A stretch of DNA of 64,000 nt, taken from NCBI RefSeq assembly GCF_036173105.1, contig NZ_CP108053.1:8308001-8372000 (forward strand), given 5' to 3'. Origin of the DNA: Streptomyces sp. NBC_00287 (lineage in GTDB: Bacteria > Actinomycetota > Actinomycetes > Streptomycetales > Streptomycetaceae). The position numbers and the translations under genes were made by a program. Shown in pieces: positions 1-8,454 of the stretch (position 1 is the first letter of the stretch; each line of letters begins with the position of its first letter). Below the pieces are notes generated by a model. The model worked only from the letters and a program-made list of their open reading frames with translations, was not told the origin of the DNA and did no database searches.

Positions 1-341
1 TCGACCCAGGCCGTCCGGGTCTCGGGGTCGACGCGGACACCGTGCATCAGGCCGAGGTCGAGGACGACACCGCCGTCGCAGGTCCCGTAGCCGGGGACGC
101 TGTGGCTGCCGCCGCGTACGGCGAGCGGCAGGCCCTGGTCGCGGGCGAAGTCCACGGTGGCGATGACATCGCCCGCGTCGACCGCCCGCACGATGATCGC
201 GGGCCGCCTGTCGTGCATCGCGTTGTAGACCTTGCGGGCCTCGTCGTAGTCCGGGTCGCCGGGCTCGACGATGTGGCCGCGCACGGATCCGCGCAGCCGC
301 TCCAGCAGCTGGTGGTCGAGGGTCGGTGTGTAGGTGGTCAT
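1..341 (-). CDS. FAD-binding oxidoreductase, BBE/6-hydroxynicotine oxidase type (partial)
   Basis: Only the first 113 residues are in the window; the rest lies beyond position 1. The product starts MTTYTPTLDHQ and shows the N-terminal FAD-binding (FAD_binding_4) half of berberine-bridge-type flavoenzymes. The segment RGGSHSVPGYGTCDGGVVLD is the region in which this family holds FAD covalently through a His, here in RGGSH. Such enzymes oxidise alcohols, amines or aromatics, and the substrate cannot be told from this part. It lies 126 bases downstream of the LuxR-type regulator gene on the same strand, so the regulator may control it. Confidence 0.85.
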   Translation of the reverse strand, partial: MTTYTPTLDHQLLERLRGSVRGHIVEPGDPDYDEARKVYNAMHDRRPAIIVRAVDAGDVIATVDFARDQGLPLAVRGGSHSVPGYGTCDGGVVLDLGLMHGVRVDPETRTAWV

Positions 342-467
342 GGCCGCCACCTGCTTTCTGGGTCGGCGCCGGGTACATCTCCGGTGTACACGGGCAGCGG
401 GTTCGCGCTCATCGCCGAAATCACCCATCCCGGCCCGATCGGGCATGGGCCGAACAACCCATACGCC

Positions 468-2141
468 TCACGTGAGCCCGTGCTTGTACGCATACGCCGT
501 CGCCGCGGCCCGCGAGGACACGTCGAGCTTGGCGAAGATGTTGTTGAGGTGCCGGGCGACGGTGTGCTCGCTGATCACCAGCTCGGCGGCGACGGCCCGG
601 TTGGTGCGGCCCGCCGCGACCAGCCGCAGCACCTGGATCTCGCGCTCGGTGAGCCCGCCGGGCGACCGTCGGCGCACATCGGCGAGCAGTGCCGCCGCCC
701 GGCGCGCGTCGGGTACGGCGCCGAGCTGCCGGAAGGCCTGCTCCGCGGCCCGCAGCTCCATCCGGGCACCCTCGTCGTCCCCGGCGGCCCGGTCGGCGGC
801 GGCCAGGGTCATCCGCACCTGGGCGGCCTCGTACGGCACCCGAAGCTCCAGCCAGAGTGCCAGCGCCCGGCGCAGCAGGGGCAGCGCGCGGTCGAGGTCA
901 TCGGCGGCGAAGGCGACCGCACCGGAGGCCGCCGCGGCGCTCGCGTGCAGCAGGGTCGTCTCCGAGCCGCACCGCCGCTGCCAGTCCCGGGCCAGCGCCT
1001 GGAGCCCTTCGGCGGCCGTGCGTGCCTCGTCCGTCCGGCCCAGCGCCAGGCACACCTCCACCTGGGCCGCGAGCAGCCGGCACCGTTCGAGACCGCCGGC
1101 CTCGGCTCCGTTCGCGACGGCGAGTCGCAGGGCCGTGGCCGAGGCGTCGGCCTTCCCCTGGGCCAGCCTCAGCAGGGCGAGGCCGGGCTGCGGGTCGCGA
1201 CCGAGCTCGTGGGTGCGGTCGTACGACTGCTCGGCCGCTGCGAGCTCGCCGCGCCGCCGCTGGATCTGGCCGACCAGGTAGACCGCCTCGGCGGCCATCC
1301 GCCGCTCGTAGGGCAGTAGTTCCTCGCAGGTCCGCTCGGCCTCGGCCAGCGCCTCGGGCCAGCTTCCGCGCAGCTCCAGCACCTCCACCCGGTGCACCCG
1401 GCACAGTCCGCGGTAGTTGTTCTCGGCCGGCATCGCCGCGCACCACCGCATGGCCGCGTCGGTCCATTCGGCGGCGCGTTCGAGATCGACGCAGGCCATG
1501 GACTGCTGGAGGCCCAGGCAGTAGACCCACCCGGTGAAGAAGGAGCTCAGCTCGCCTGCCATGGCCGAGCACATGGCGTCGTCCAGGAGGTCGAGTCCGT
1601 CACCGACGCGCCCCTGCGCGACCAGGACGCCCGCCTGCGCCTGGACGCTCATGGCCAGCAGATCCGGGCTGCCGCAGCGCCGGGCGATCCCGGCCATGCG
1701 CTGTGCCGCGGCCATCGCTTCGTCGAATGCCCCGCGCTCTTGCGCGGCCTCCGCGTCGACCCAGGCGAGGTAGCACTGCTCGACACACTCCGGCTCCCCA
1801 TGGAGCTGCTGCCGGGCCCGGCGCAGCCAGCCGGCGGCCACGGCCGTACGTCCCGCGAGCTGATGCTCGTAGAAGAGCAGCCAGGCCATCAGCCCCGCCC
1901 GCCGGGCCGCGCCCGCCGCGACATAGCCGGAGTAGGCCCGCATCCGCTGGACGATCGACTCGTCGATCCGGCTCGTCCACCAGGCGGCATCGGCGAACGC
2001 GGCACGGTCGTCGGGGCCGAGGCAGGCGGCATCCACCCGGCCCAGCAGCCGGTACGCCTCGCTCCACCCCTCACGGGCAGCGGCGTCCCTGGCCCGCCGC
2101 AAGGTGTCCGCGGCCGCCCTGTCGATCGTCCGCTCGGCCAC
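468..2141 (-). CDS. LuxR-family transcriptional regulator with TPR-like helical N-terminus
   Basis: A 557-residue protein. The last ~65 residues form a clear LuxR/NarL DNA-binding domain: LTEREIQVLRLVAAGRTNRA, then the recognition helix SEHTVARHLNNIFAKL. The preceding ~480 residues are Ala/Leu/Arg-rich helical repeats of TPR type with no Walker motifs, so this is not a full LAL/MalT-type ATPase. I chose the GTG at 2141 (VAERTIDRAA) because a GGGAGCC Shine-Dalgarno-like sequence precedes it; the open frame runs ~105 codons further upstream but that part looks non-coding. It probably regulates the flavoenzyme gene directly downstream. The signal sensed is unknown. Confidence 0.88.
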   Translation of the reverse strand: MAERTIDRAAADTLRRARDAAAREGWSEAYRLLGRVDAACLGPDDRAAFADAAWWTSRIDESIVQRMRAYSGYVAAGAARRAGLMAWLLFYEHQLAGRTAVAAGWLRRARQQLHGEPECVEQCYLAWVDAEAAQERGAFDEAMAAAQRMAGIARRCGSPDLLAMSVQAQAGVLVAQGRVGDGLDLLDDAMCSAMAGELSSFFTGWVYCLGLQQSMACVDLERAAEWTDAAMRWCAAMPAENNYRGLCRVHRVEVLELRGSWPEALAEAERTCEELLPYERRMAAEAVYLVGQIQRRRGELAAAEQSYDRTHELGRDPQPGLALLRLAQGKADASATALRLAVANGAEAGGLERCRLLAAQVEVCLALGRTDEARTAAEGLQALARDWQRRCGSETTLLHASAAAASGAVAFAADDLDRALPLLRRALALWLELRVPYEAAQVRMTLAAADRAAGDDEGARMELRAAEQAFRQLGAVPDARRAAALLADVRRRSPGGLTEREIQVLRLVAAGRTNRAVAAELVISEHTVARHLNNIFAKLDVSSRAAATAYAYKHGLT

Positions 2142-2545
2142 CAGCGGCTCCCTTCTCGCGCTCCGCGAGCAGGACCGGCTCCTCACCAGGATAGGCGGGC
2201 GGGGGGCCGGGGGGGATTCGGTGAAGGGACACCGCGTGCGCCCATGAGGAAGTGGCATTCGGCCAGGTCGACAAGGTCCATGCCCCGCTGTCTTCCTTGT
2301 GCCCTTCTGGGCAAGGTGGCCGAGTTCGAGGGGCCTTGGGAGCGTTCCGTGCCGGACTCGAGGCTCCGCCCGGGAGGACCGGATGCGAGGCGCGGCTGTG
2401 TGTCCGGCCGCCCCAGTGAAGGGCTGTTCGGGCGAAACCCACGGAAAGTGACTCAATCAGCGCAATTTTTTGCATAACCATCGCTGTGACCCTTCGTTCA
2501 CGAAGCGCCACGTTCATTTCCCTTCCCGACAAGCAAGGGGATTAG
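2142..2545 (+). promoter_or_regulatory. 404-bp divergent intergenic region with probable promoter for the secreted Thr/Pro protein
   Basis: No gene is seen here. The right-hand part is unusually AT-rich for this genome (about 2445-2485: GTGACTC, then AATTTTTTGCATAACC), which suggests a promoter reading right. A small perfect inverted repeat, CTTCGT-TC-ACGAAG, lies at 2492-2505, about 40 bases before the start codon. It could be an operator or part of the 5' UTR. The left half is G/C-rich and featureless. Confidence 0.45.
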
Positions 2546-3343
2546 ATGCGTTCCATCAGAGCCCTCGTCGTCGCCATTTCCGTAGGCGCCCTTACCTTGG
2601 GCGCGACCACGGTGTCGCAGGCGTTCGACCTGACTCACCCCGGCGTGAAGCAGACCAGTTCGCAACTCCCCGCCGGAGGCGGGGAGGAGAAGGGCGACAA
2701 GGGCGGCAAGAAGCTCCACGTCAAGGTGCACGACCTGGACCACAGCTGCGTCGGCAAGTCGTTCGGCTACTGCACGCAGAAGCTCGTCTACAGCCCGAAG
2801 CTGCTCGGCGACATCAATCTCACCAACGGTCTTATCGGCCTCATCGGCACAACAACCACGCCGCCGACCACCAACGGCACGACGACCCCGCCCACGACCA
2901 ACGGCACGACGACCCCGCCCACGACCAACGGCACCACCACCCCGCCCACGACCAACGGCACCACCACGCCCCCCGCGAACCAGTGGTGCTCCCCCGGCTT
3001 CTGGGCTCAGCAACCCGGGGCGTGGATGGACCCGGAGCGCGGGAACACTCAGTACAACCCGGCCCTGACCGTGCCGCCCGGATCGGCCTACCTCGCGTCG
3101 TTCCCGGGCGAGGCTCCCCTTGAGCTCACGAATCCCGGCGAGAACGCGGGGGCGCCGCTCAACCCGTCCCTGAGGTACATGCTGCTGAACGCCGAGTACT
3201 ACGAGGGCCCGCCGTCCCCCGGCGAGCGCCGTGAGCAGATCGCCGACCTGCTGAGCGACGCCGCCGGTCTGCAGTGGACCGACCCCGAGAACCACGCCGG
3301 GGCCACCTGCCCGTTCGACGCGGACGAGGCGAACGGCAGCTGA
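2546..3343 (+). CDS. Secreted protein with Thr/Pro repeat linker and CSPGFW domain
   Basis: 265 residues. The first ~27 residues (MRSIRALVVAISVGALTLGA, then Ala at the end) form a Sec signal peptide. Residues ~27-100 are a small charged domain with two Cys (HSCVGKSFGYC). Residues 102-143 are a low-complexity linker of near-perfect TTTPPTTNG repeats. The C-terminal ~120 residues begin NQWCSPGFWAQQPGAW, which resembles the C-T/S-P-G-Y/F-W motif of various secreted actinobacterial proteins of unknown role. The start is supported by an AAGGGG sequence upstream. It is probably an exported or surface protein in which the linker spaces two domains. No enzymatic motif is recognised, and the function is unknown. 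Confidence 0.85.
   Translation: MRSIRALVVAISVGALTLGATTVSQAFDLTHPGVKQTSSQLPAGGGEEKGDKGGKKLHVKVHDLDHSCVGKSFGYCTQKLVYSPKLLGDINLTNGLIGLIGTTTTPPTTNGTTTPPTTNGTTTPPTTNGTTTPPTTNGTTTPPANQWCSPGFWAQQPGAWMDPERGNTQYNPALTVPPGSAYLASFPGEAPLELTNPGENAGAPLNPSLRYMLLNAEYYEGPPSPGERREQIADLLSDAAGLQWTDPENHAGATCPFDADEANGS
2849..2974 (+). repeat. 27-bp tandem coding repeats (TTTPPTTNG)
   Basis: Four to five in-frame 27-bp units encode the Thr/Pro/Asn/Gly linker. The units are nearly identical at DNA level (variation mostly ACG/ACC at Thr codons), so copy number is likely to vary by slippage or recombination. Confidence 0.9.
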
Positions 3344-3426
3344 TTCAGGTCGCGCGTGAGGTCGGCTCCCGACCGGACAACGGCTTCACGCTTCGCTGAA
3401 CAGCGACAGACAGGCAGTAGACACAT

Positions 3427-3465
3427 GGCTCGTGTGGTGGGCTCCGACCGCTCACCACACGAGCC
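3427..3465 (+). terminator. Strong hairpin between secreted-protein gene and DUF5819 gene
   Basis: A perfect 13-bp inverted repeat (GGCTCGTGTGGTG and its complement) with a 13-base loop. It begins 84 bases after the stop at 3343 and ends 20 bases before the start at 3486. There is no T-tract, as is common for Streptomyces terminators. A weaker GGTCGG-CTC-CCGACC hairpin lies at 3360-3374. Confidence 0.7.
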
Positions 3466-3485
3466 GTCGGAGCTGAAGGAACCCG

Positions 3486-4247
3486 ATGGAACCATCCAGG
3501 GGCTCGGGCGAACAGGCCCTCCCCCAGCACCCGGAGAGCGGAACAACCGCAACCGCGGCGTTCCCGCCACCTCGGTCCGCGCCGGAGTCCGGCGCGAGCA
3601 CCGCTTCTCCCGAGGGAAGCCGCCCCCCGAGGTCCCCGTGGTCGGTCGCGGCACTCGCTCTGACCGCCGTCCTGCTGGCGGGTGCCCTGCTGACGCACCT
3701 GGCCATGGTGTTCCTGAGTCTGGCTCCGACGAATGCCGTCAGCTCGAAGCACCGGGAACGGATCGACGCCTACGTGCAGCCGGAGTTCGGCCAGGACTGG
3801 AGGCTGTTCGCGCCCAATCCGCAACAGCGCAACGAGGCCGTCGGCGTCCGGCTGCGCACCGCGGGCGAGAACGGGACTCCTGCCCTGTCCGGGTGGGTCA
3901 ACCTCACCGCCGAGGACGTCGAGACGATCAGGGGCAATCTCGCGCCCAGTCATGCCCACCAGAACATGCTCCGCCGGGCGTGGGACGGCTACGTCAACAG
4001 CCACAGCCTCAAGGACCGGCCGCGGCGGGGCCCGCTCGGCGAGCTGTCCCGCACGTACCTCAAGCGCGTCGTCCTTCAGCGGATCGGTCGCGAGTGGCAG
4101 GGGCGGCGGATCGTCGGCGTCCAGGTGGCGGGTCGCTTCACCGCCGTGCCACCGCCCTCGTGGCATCACGAGAAGGCTTCGGACACCACCGAGTACCGGG
4201 TGCTGCCCTGGTGGCCGGTGACGGACCAGGACTACAGGGAGCTGTGA
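3486..4247 (+). CDS. DUF5819 family membrane-anchored protein
   Basis: 253 residues. A Pro/Ser-rich cytosolic N-terminus (1-50) is followed by one strong membrane helix at ~52-80 (WSVAALALTAVLLAGALLTH) and an external domain. The signature FGQDWRLFAPNP at 101-112 is the conserved core of DUF5819, so the family call is good; its biochemical role is unknown. The stop overlaps the 5' region of the HTTM gene (one base apart), so the two are very probably co-translated partners. Confidence 0.8.
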   Translation: MEPSRGSGEQALPQHPESGTTATAAFPPPRSAPESGASTASPEGSRPPRSPWSVAALALTAVLLAGALLTHLAMVFLSLAPTNAVSSKHRERIDAYVQPEFGQDWRLFAPNPQQRNEAVGVRLRTAGENGTPALSGWVNLTAEDVETIRGNLAPSHAHQNMLRRAWDGYVNSHSLKDRPRRGPLGELSRTYLKRVVLQRIGREWQGRRIVGVQVAGRFTAVPPPSWHHEKASDTTEYRVLPWWPVTDQDYREL

Positions 4248-4248
4248 G

Positions 4249-5427
4249 TTGAGCACCGTACCCCTCCAACGGCTCGCCCGGTTCCTCTGCGCCACGCGCG
4301 CCCCCTACCAGGCCGCGGTGTTCCGGATCGGACTCGCCGCCGTCGTCGCGGCCTTCCTCCTGCGCGAATGGCCGCACCGTCGCGTGCTGTTCGGTGACCG
4401 CAGTCCCTTGTCGTACGACATGGCCCTCACCCTGATCGAGCAGGAGGGGACCTTCACCGTACTGAGCTGGTGGGGCGGCCGGCTCTGGTTCGAGCTCGTC
4501 TACGCCCTGACGATCATGGCGGCGCTCGCCGTCATGATCGGCTGGCGGACCAGGACGATGACCGTCTTGTTCATGGTGGGGGTGATGTCGCTGGAGAACC
4601 GCAACACCCTGGTCGGCGACGGCGGCGACAACATCATCCGCATCATGGTGATCTACCTCGTGTTCACCCGCTGCGCCGAGGTGTGGTCGCTGGACGCGCG
4701 CCGTGCCCGCGCCGTCCGGGCCCGCAGCGCGGAGGCGCCCGCCGACCCGACCGGGATCGTCCTGTGGTCGGTGACAGGTGCCCTGCTCTTTTGGGCCTTC
4801 GGTCTTCCCCCGCAGCCGGGCTGGCCCCTGGTCCTGTGGCTGCTGTGGGCGGTGCACGGCGTCTGGTACGTGGTGAACCGGCGGCAGCCCCGGCACGAGG
4901 TGCGCTCGGTGCTGGACGACTGCGCGTCCATGGTGCACAACGCCGCGATGCTGGTGATCGCCGTACAGGTCTGCCTGATCTACTCCACGGCCGGCTGGTA
5001 CAAGATCCAGGGCCTGCGCTGGCAGGAGGGCTCCGCTCTCCACTACGCCCTGCACCTCGATTACTTCACCCCGTGGCCGTGGCTCTCGGCCGCCGTCGCG
5101 GCCAACGCCGTGCTCGTCCTGGCCCTCACCTACCTGACGGTCGCGGCGCAGGTGGCCTTTCCGTTCACTCTCGGCAGCCGCAAGGTGAAGAACGTACTGC
5201 TGGCGGTGATGATCGCGGAGCATCTGGGGATTGCGGTGCTCCTCGGCATCCCCTTCCTGTCTCTCATCATGGTCGTGTGCGACGCGGTGTTCCTGCCGAC
5301 GGCCCTGCTGATGAGGGCGGGCACATGGTGCAGGCGCCTCCCCCTCGGTCGGTCCCGCCGCGCATCGGCTGCCGCCGCCACGCCGCCGCAACAATTGGCC
5401 ACCCCCGAGCCCGCGCGGAGCGTCTGA
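4249..5427 (+). CDS. HTTM-domain multi-pass membrane protein
   Basis: 392 residues with several hydrophobic helices, of the HTTM (horizontally transferred transmembrane) domain type related to vitamin-K-dependent gamma-carboxylase. Segments such as MSLENRNTLVGDGGDNIIRI and STAGWYKIQG are typical of that family. It starts at TTG 4249, directly after the TGA of the DUF5819 gene, with AGGGAG before it. The family includes carboxylases, but no activity has been shown for bacterial members of this branch. The likely role is a membrane complex with the DUF5819 protein. Confidence 0.8.
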   Translation: MSTVPLQRLARFLCATRAPYQAAVFRIGLAAVVAAFLLREWPHRRVLFGDRSPLSYDMALTLIEQEGTFTVLSWWGGRLWFELVYALTIMAALAVMIGWRTRTMTVLFMVGVMSLENRNTLVGDGGDNIIRIMVIYLVFTRCAEVWSLDARRARAVRARSAEAPADPTGIVLWSVTGALLFWAFGLPPQPGWPLVLWLLWAVHGVWYVVNRRQPRHEVRSVLDDCASMVHNAAMLVIAVQVCLIYSTAGWYKIQGLRWQEGSALHYALHLDYFTPWPWLSAAVAANAVLVLALTYLTVAAQVAFPFTLGSRKVKNVLLAVMIAEHLGIAVLLGIPFLSLIMVVCDAVFLPTALLMRAGTWCRRLPLGRSRRASAAAATPPQQLATPEPARSV

Positions 5428-5493
5428 GGGCACGAGCAGCAACGTCGGCGCTGCGAGTATCGTCCCGCGGTGCTCCTGTCGGTCTGTGACCCA

Positions 5494-5500
5494 CGTCACA
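5494..5500 (+). promoter_or_regulatory. CGTCACA heptamer, candidate ECF41-type -35 element
   Basis: CGTCACA occurs 75 bases before the oxidoreductase start at 5576. It resembles the TGTCACA-like -35 recognised by ECF41/SigJ-type sigma factors, and such a sigma is encoded just downstream. A matching CGTC -10 at the expected spacing is not clear, so this is tentative. Confidence 0.3.
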
Positions 5501-5575
5501 TCCCATTCCTGTCAGCAATCGGGGCGCTGTCCCGCTCAAGTCACCGAGAGCAAGCGAACCGACAGGAGCGAAGAC

Positions 5576-6799
5576 ATGAAGCACCGCATCGTCGTCCTCG
5601 GCGCCGGCTATGCCGGGGCCTACGTGGCCGGGAACCTGGCCCGTCGGCTGTCTCCGCAGGACACCGAGATCACCGTGGTCAATGCCGAGCCGGACTTCGT
5701 CCAGCGCATGCGGCTGCACCAGTTGGCGGCCGGCCGGGAGATCGAGGCTCCGAAGCTCGTCGACGTCTTCGCGGGCACGGGGATACGGCTGCGGCTGGCC
5801 CGTGTCACCGCCGTCGACCCCGAGCGTCAGGTCGTCGCCGTGGCCGACGGCGACGGCGGCGGCGAGTTCGGCTACGACACCCTGCTCTACGCGCTCGGCA
5901 GCCAGGGCGACGATCACGGCGTCCCCGGCGTGGCCGAGCACGCGTTCGACGTCGCCGCCCGGCCCTCGGCGCGGCGCCTGCGCGAGCGCCTGGACCAGTT
6001 GGGCGGGCGGGGTGAAAGCGCGAACGTGGTGATCGTCGGCGACGGGCTGACCGGTATCGAGACCGCCACCGAGATCGCCGAGGCCCGGCCCGGCCTGTCG
6101 GTGGCGCTGATCGCCCGCGGCGAGCTGGGCACCCGGCTCTCCGCCGGTGCCCGCGACCACCTGCGCCGGGCCTGCGACCGGCTGGGCATCACTGTCCTGG
6201 AGAACACCGAGGTCGAAGCCGTCGAAGCGGCGCGGGTGCTGTGCGCCGACGGCACCGCCCTGGCGGCCGACGCGACCGTGTGGACCGCCGGGTTCATGGT
6301 CAGCCCCCTCGCCGCCGCCGGCGGTCTTGAGGTCACCGAGAACGGTCGGATCATCGTCGATCGCACCATGCGGTCGGTCTCGCACCCGAACGTCTACGCC
6401 GTCGGTGACAGCGTCTACGCCATCGGTGACAACGGTCGGCCGCTGCCGATGTCCTGCGGTTCGGCCGGCTACACCGGACGGCAGGCCGTCGAGGCGATCG
6501 TGGGACACCTGACCGGCCGCGAGATCGCGAACACCAAGCTGGTCTACGAGGGCAACCACATCAGCCTCGGGCAGCGGGACGGGATCCTGCAGATGGTCGA
6601 CCACGAAGGGCGGGCGAAGCCGAAGTACATGGGCGGCCGGAAGGCGCTGCGGATCAAGGCGGTCGTCCTCAGGGGGTCGCTGTGGGCGACCTCGCACCCG
6701 ACCTTCGGCCTGCCCAAGCGCAAGCGCCGCCTGGCCGCCGCCCCGTCGGACGCCGCCACCCCGTCAAACGCCTCCGCCGAGAAGCGCGTTGCCGCCTAG
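5576..6799 (+). CDS. NAD(P)/FAD-dependent oxidoreductase, NDH-2-like
   Basis: 407 residues. The N-terminal Rossmann motif VLGAGYAGAYVAGNLARR binds FAD, and a second dinucleotide motif (VVIVGDGLTGIETATEIAEA) lies mid-protein. The C-terminal YAVGDSVYA segment is the second FAD contact of the Pyr_redox_2 family. The fold matches type II NADH dehydrogenase-like enzymes; the electron acceptor is unknown. The ATG at 5576 has AGGAGCG upstream; longer in-frame starts to 5486 lack one. It runs into the ECF sigma gene with almost no gap, a pairing typical of ECF41-type sigma genes and redox enzymes. Confidence 0.9.
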   Translation: MKHRIVVLGAGYAGAYVAGNLARRLSPQDTEITVVNAEPDFVQRMRLHQLAAGREIEAPKLVDVFAGTGIRLRLARVTAVDPERQVVAVADGDGGGEFGYDTLLYALGSQGDDHGVPGVAEHAFDVAARPSARRLRERLDQLGGRGESANVVIVGDGLTGIETATEIAEARPGLSVALIARGELGTRLSAGARDHLRRACDRLGITVLENTEVEAVEAARVLCADGTALAADATVWTAGFMVSPLAAAGGLEVTENGRIIVDRTMRSVSHPNVYAVGDSVYAIGDNGRPLPMSCGSAGYTGRQAVEAIVGHLTGREIANTKLVYEGNHISLGQRDGILQMVDHEGRAKPKYMGGRKALRIKAVVLRGSLWATSHPTFGLPKRKRRLAAAPSDAATPSNASAEKRVAA

Positions 6800-6809
6800 G
6801 GTGATCCGC

Positions 6810-7763
6810 GTGGACACCGCAACTGATCGCTTCGACACCAGCCGGTTCGAGGCCAGCCGTAACCGGCTGGCCTCGCTGGCCTACCGCCTGCTGGGCACCG
6901 CCACCGACGCCGAGGACGCCGTGCAGGACGCGTTCCTGCACTGGCAGGCCGCCGACCGGCAGCTGATCAAGGTGCCGGAGGCATGGCTGACCAAGGTCGT
7001 CACCAACCTGTGCCTGGACCGCCTGCGCTCGGCGCAGGTCCGCCGCGAACGCACCGCCGGCGCCTGGCTGCCCGAACCCCTCCTCGACGGCGACCCGATG
7101 CTCGGCCCGGCCGACACCTTCGAGCAGCGCGAATCGGTCTCCCTGGCCGTGCTGACCGTCATGGAGCGCCTGTCTCCCGTCGAGCGAGCTGTCTACGTCC
7201 TGCGCGAGGCGTTCTCCTACGGCCACGCCGAGATCGCCGAGATCCTCGACATCACCGAGTCCGCGAGCCAGCAGCACCTGCACCGGGCCCGGCGCCGTAT
7301 CACCGCCGCGCGCCGCGGCGGCGGCGAGGTCGACGCGGCATCCGCCCGCAGGATCGTCGAGGAGTTCCTCGCCGCCGCCTCCTCGGGCCGCACCGAGCGG
7401 CTGGTGGCGCTGCTCACGGACGACGCGATCGCCGTCTCCGACGGCGCCGGCGGCACGGCCGAGAAGCTGCTGCGGTTCGACACTCCGCAGCGCATCGCCG
7501 CCGTCGTACGGGCCGGCCTCAAACCCACGGCCGCGAAGCGGCGACTGGCCGGCGGCACGCCCGCCATCCACTACGCGGTCGTCAACGGTGCGCCAGCCAT
7601 TCTCTTCGTGATCGGTGACCGGGTCATCGGTTCCGCGATGTTCGACATCGCCGACGGCAGGATCGCGACCGTGCACGGCATCGCCGCCCCGGCCCGCCTC
7701 GCCCGCCTCACCGAGGCCTGGCGGCGGCACGAACCGGACACGCCGCTCATCGCCGAGTGGTGA
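6810..7763 (+). CDS. ECF41/SigJ-like RNA polymerase sigma factor with SnoaL-like C-terminal domain
   Basis: About 317 residues. Sigma region 2 (NRLASLAYRLLGTATDAEDA) and region 4 (LSPVERAVYVLREAFSYGHA and a helix-turn-helix) are clear. A C-terminal extension of ~130 residues with SnoaL/NTF2-like character follows (FLAAASSGRTERLVALLTDD). In ECF41 this extension controls activity in place of an anti-sigma factor. The usual DGGGK-type motif appears here only as SDGAGGTAEK, so it is a divergent member. The start is uncertain (GTG 6801 or 6810; TTG 6789 also open). It probably drives its own operon with the oxidoreductase. Confidence 0.88.
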   Translation: MDTATDRFDTSRFEASRNRLASLAYRLLGTATDAEDAVQDAFLHWQAADRQLIKVPEAWLTKVVTNLCLDRLRSAQVRRERTAGAWLPEPLLDGDPMLGPADTFEQRESVSLAVLTVMERLSPVERAVYVLREAFSYGHAEIAEILDITESASQQHLHRARRRITAARRGGGEVDAASARRIVEEFLAAASSGRTERLVALLTDDAIAVSDGAGGTAEKLLRFDTPQRIAAVVRAGLKPTAAKRRLAGGTPAIHYAVVNGAPAILFVIGDRVIGSAMFDIADGRIATVHGIAAPARLARLTEAWRRHEPDTPLIAEW

Positions 7764-7770
7764 CCTGCTG

Positions 7771-8388
7771 TCACCGGCTGGCCGCGAGCGCCGCGAGGAC
7801 GGCGTGGGTGAGGCGGGTGACGTAGGCGTCGTCGGTGGGGCCGCCCACCGCGAGCATCCTGAAGTAGAGCGGGGCGCCGAAGAGGTCGACGGCGAGAGCC
7901 ATGTCGATGTCGGCGGGAAGTTCGCCGCGGTCCACCGCCTGGCGCACCAGCGTCGCCACCGCCGCGCGCCGGGGGGCGAGGACCGCCTCGTGGAGCGCGT
8001 CGCGCAGGGACGGGTTGCGGGCCGACTCGGCCACCAGATCGGGGATGATCCGGCCGACGAGCGGGTGGTGGAGGTCGGCCATGGTGTCCCGGACGAAGCG
8101 TTCGACGTCGTCGTGGAGTGAACCGGAGCCGGCCGTCTCGGGAAGGTGTGCGGCGGCGGCCTCGGAGACCAGCTCGACCACCATCGCCTCCTTGGCGGGC
8201 CAGCGGCGGTAGAGGGCCGCTTTGCCGACGCGGGCCCGGCGGGTGACGGCCTCCATCGACATCCGGGCGTACCCGGTCTCGGCCAGTTCCTCGAACACGG
8301 CCCGTCTGATCGTCTCGGTCACGGACTCCCGCAGTACCGCCGAGCCCGTGGGCCCGCGGTCGAACGCGCTCCGGCTGGTCGACTCCAC
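7771..8388 (-). CDS. TetR-family repressor of the divergent hydrolase-exporter operon
   Basis: 205 residues. The N-terminal helix-turn-helix is typical of TetR (YARMSMEAVTRRARVGKAAL, then YRRWPAKE), followed by a helical ligand domain. It starts at GTG 8388 without a clear Shine-Dalgarno. The gene points away from the hydrolase gene at 8498. The space between holds two matched operators (8404-8431 and 8455-8474) over the hydrolase promoter, so I infer that this protein represses that operon and is released by a small molecule, perhaps the cluster product or an intermediate. Its 3' end lies 7 bases from the sigma gene on the opposite strand. Confidence 0.92.
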   Translation of the reverse strand: MESTSRSAFDRGPTGSAVLRESVTETIRRAVFEELAETGYARMSMEAVTRRARVGKAALYRRWPAKEAMVVELVSEAAAAHLPETAGSGSLHDDVERFVRDTMADLHHPLVGRIIPDLVAESARNPSLRDALHEAVLAPRRAAVATLVRQAVDRGELPADIDMALAVDLFGAPLYFRMLAVGGPTDDAYVTRLTHAVLAALAASR

Positions 8389-8403
8389 TGCGGGAGATTA
8401 ACA

Positions 8404-8431
8404 CCGGACGGAACGGTTGCGTTCCGTCCGG
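8404..8431. promoter_or_regulatory. Operator 1, perfect 12-bp inverted repeat
   Basis: CCGGACGGAACG and its exact complement flank GTTG. The core is ACGGAAC-N6-GTTCCGT (8408-8427). It covers the predicted -35 (TTGCGT, 8417-8422) of the hydrolase operon. The same core recurs in operator 2. Confidence 0.8.
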
Positions 8432-8445
8432 GCCAGGAGTACGGT
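8417..8445 (+). promoter_or_regulatory. Predicted promoter of the hydrolase-exporter operon
   Basis: TTGCGT (8417-8422), a 17-base spacer, then TACGGT (8440-8445), read rightwards. Transcription would start near 8452. Operator 1 overlaps the -35 and operator 2 overlaps the start site, a layout that fits simple repression. Confidence 0.5.
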
Positions 8446-8454
8446 CCCGCCGTG

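Noticed and set aside
2849..2974. CRISPR-like repeat array
   Set aside because: The 27-bp units are in-frame coding repeats without spacers.
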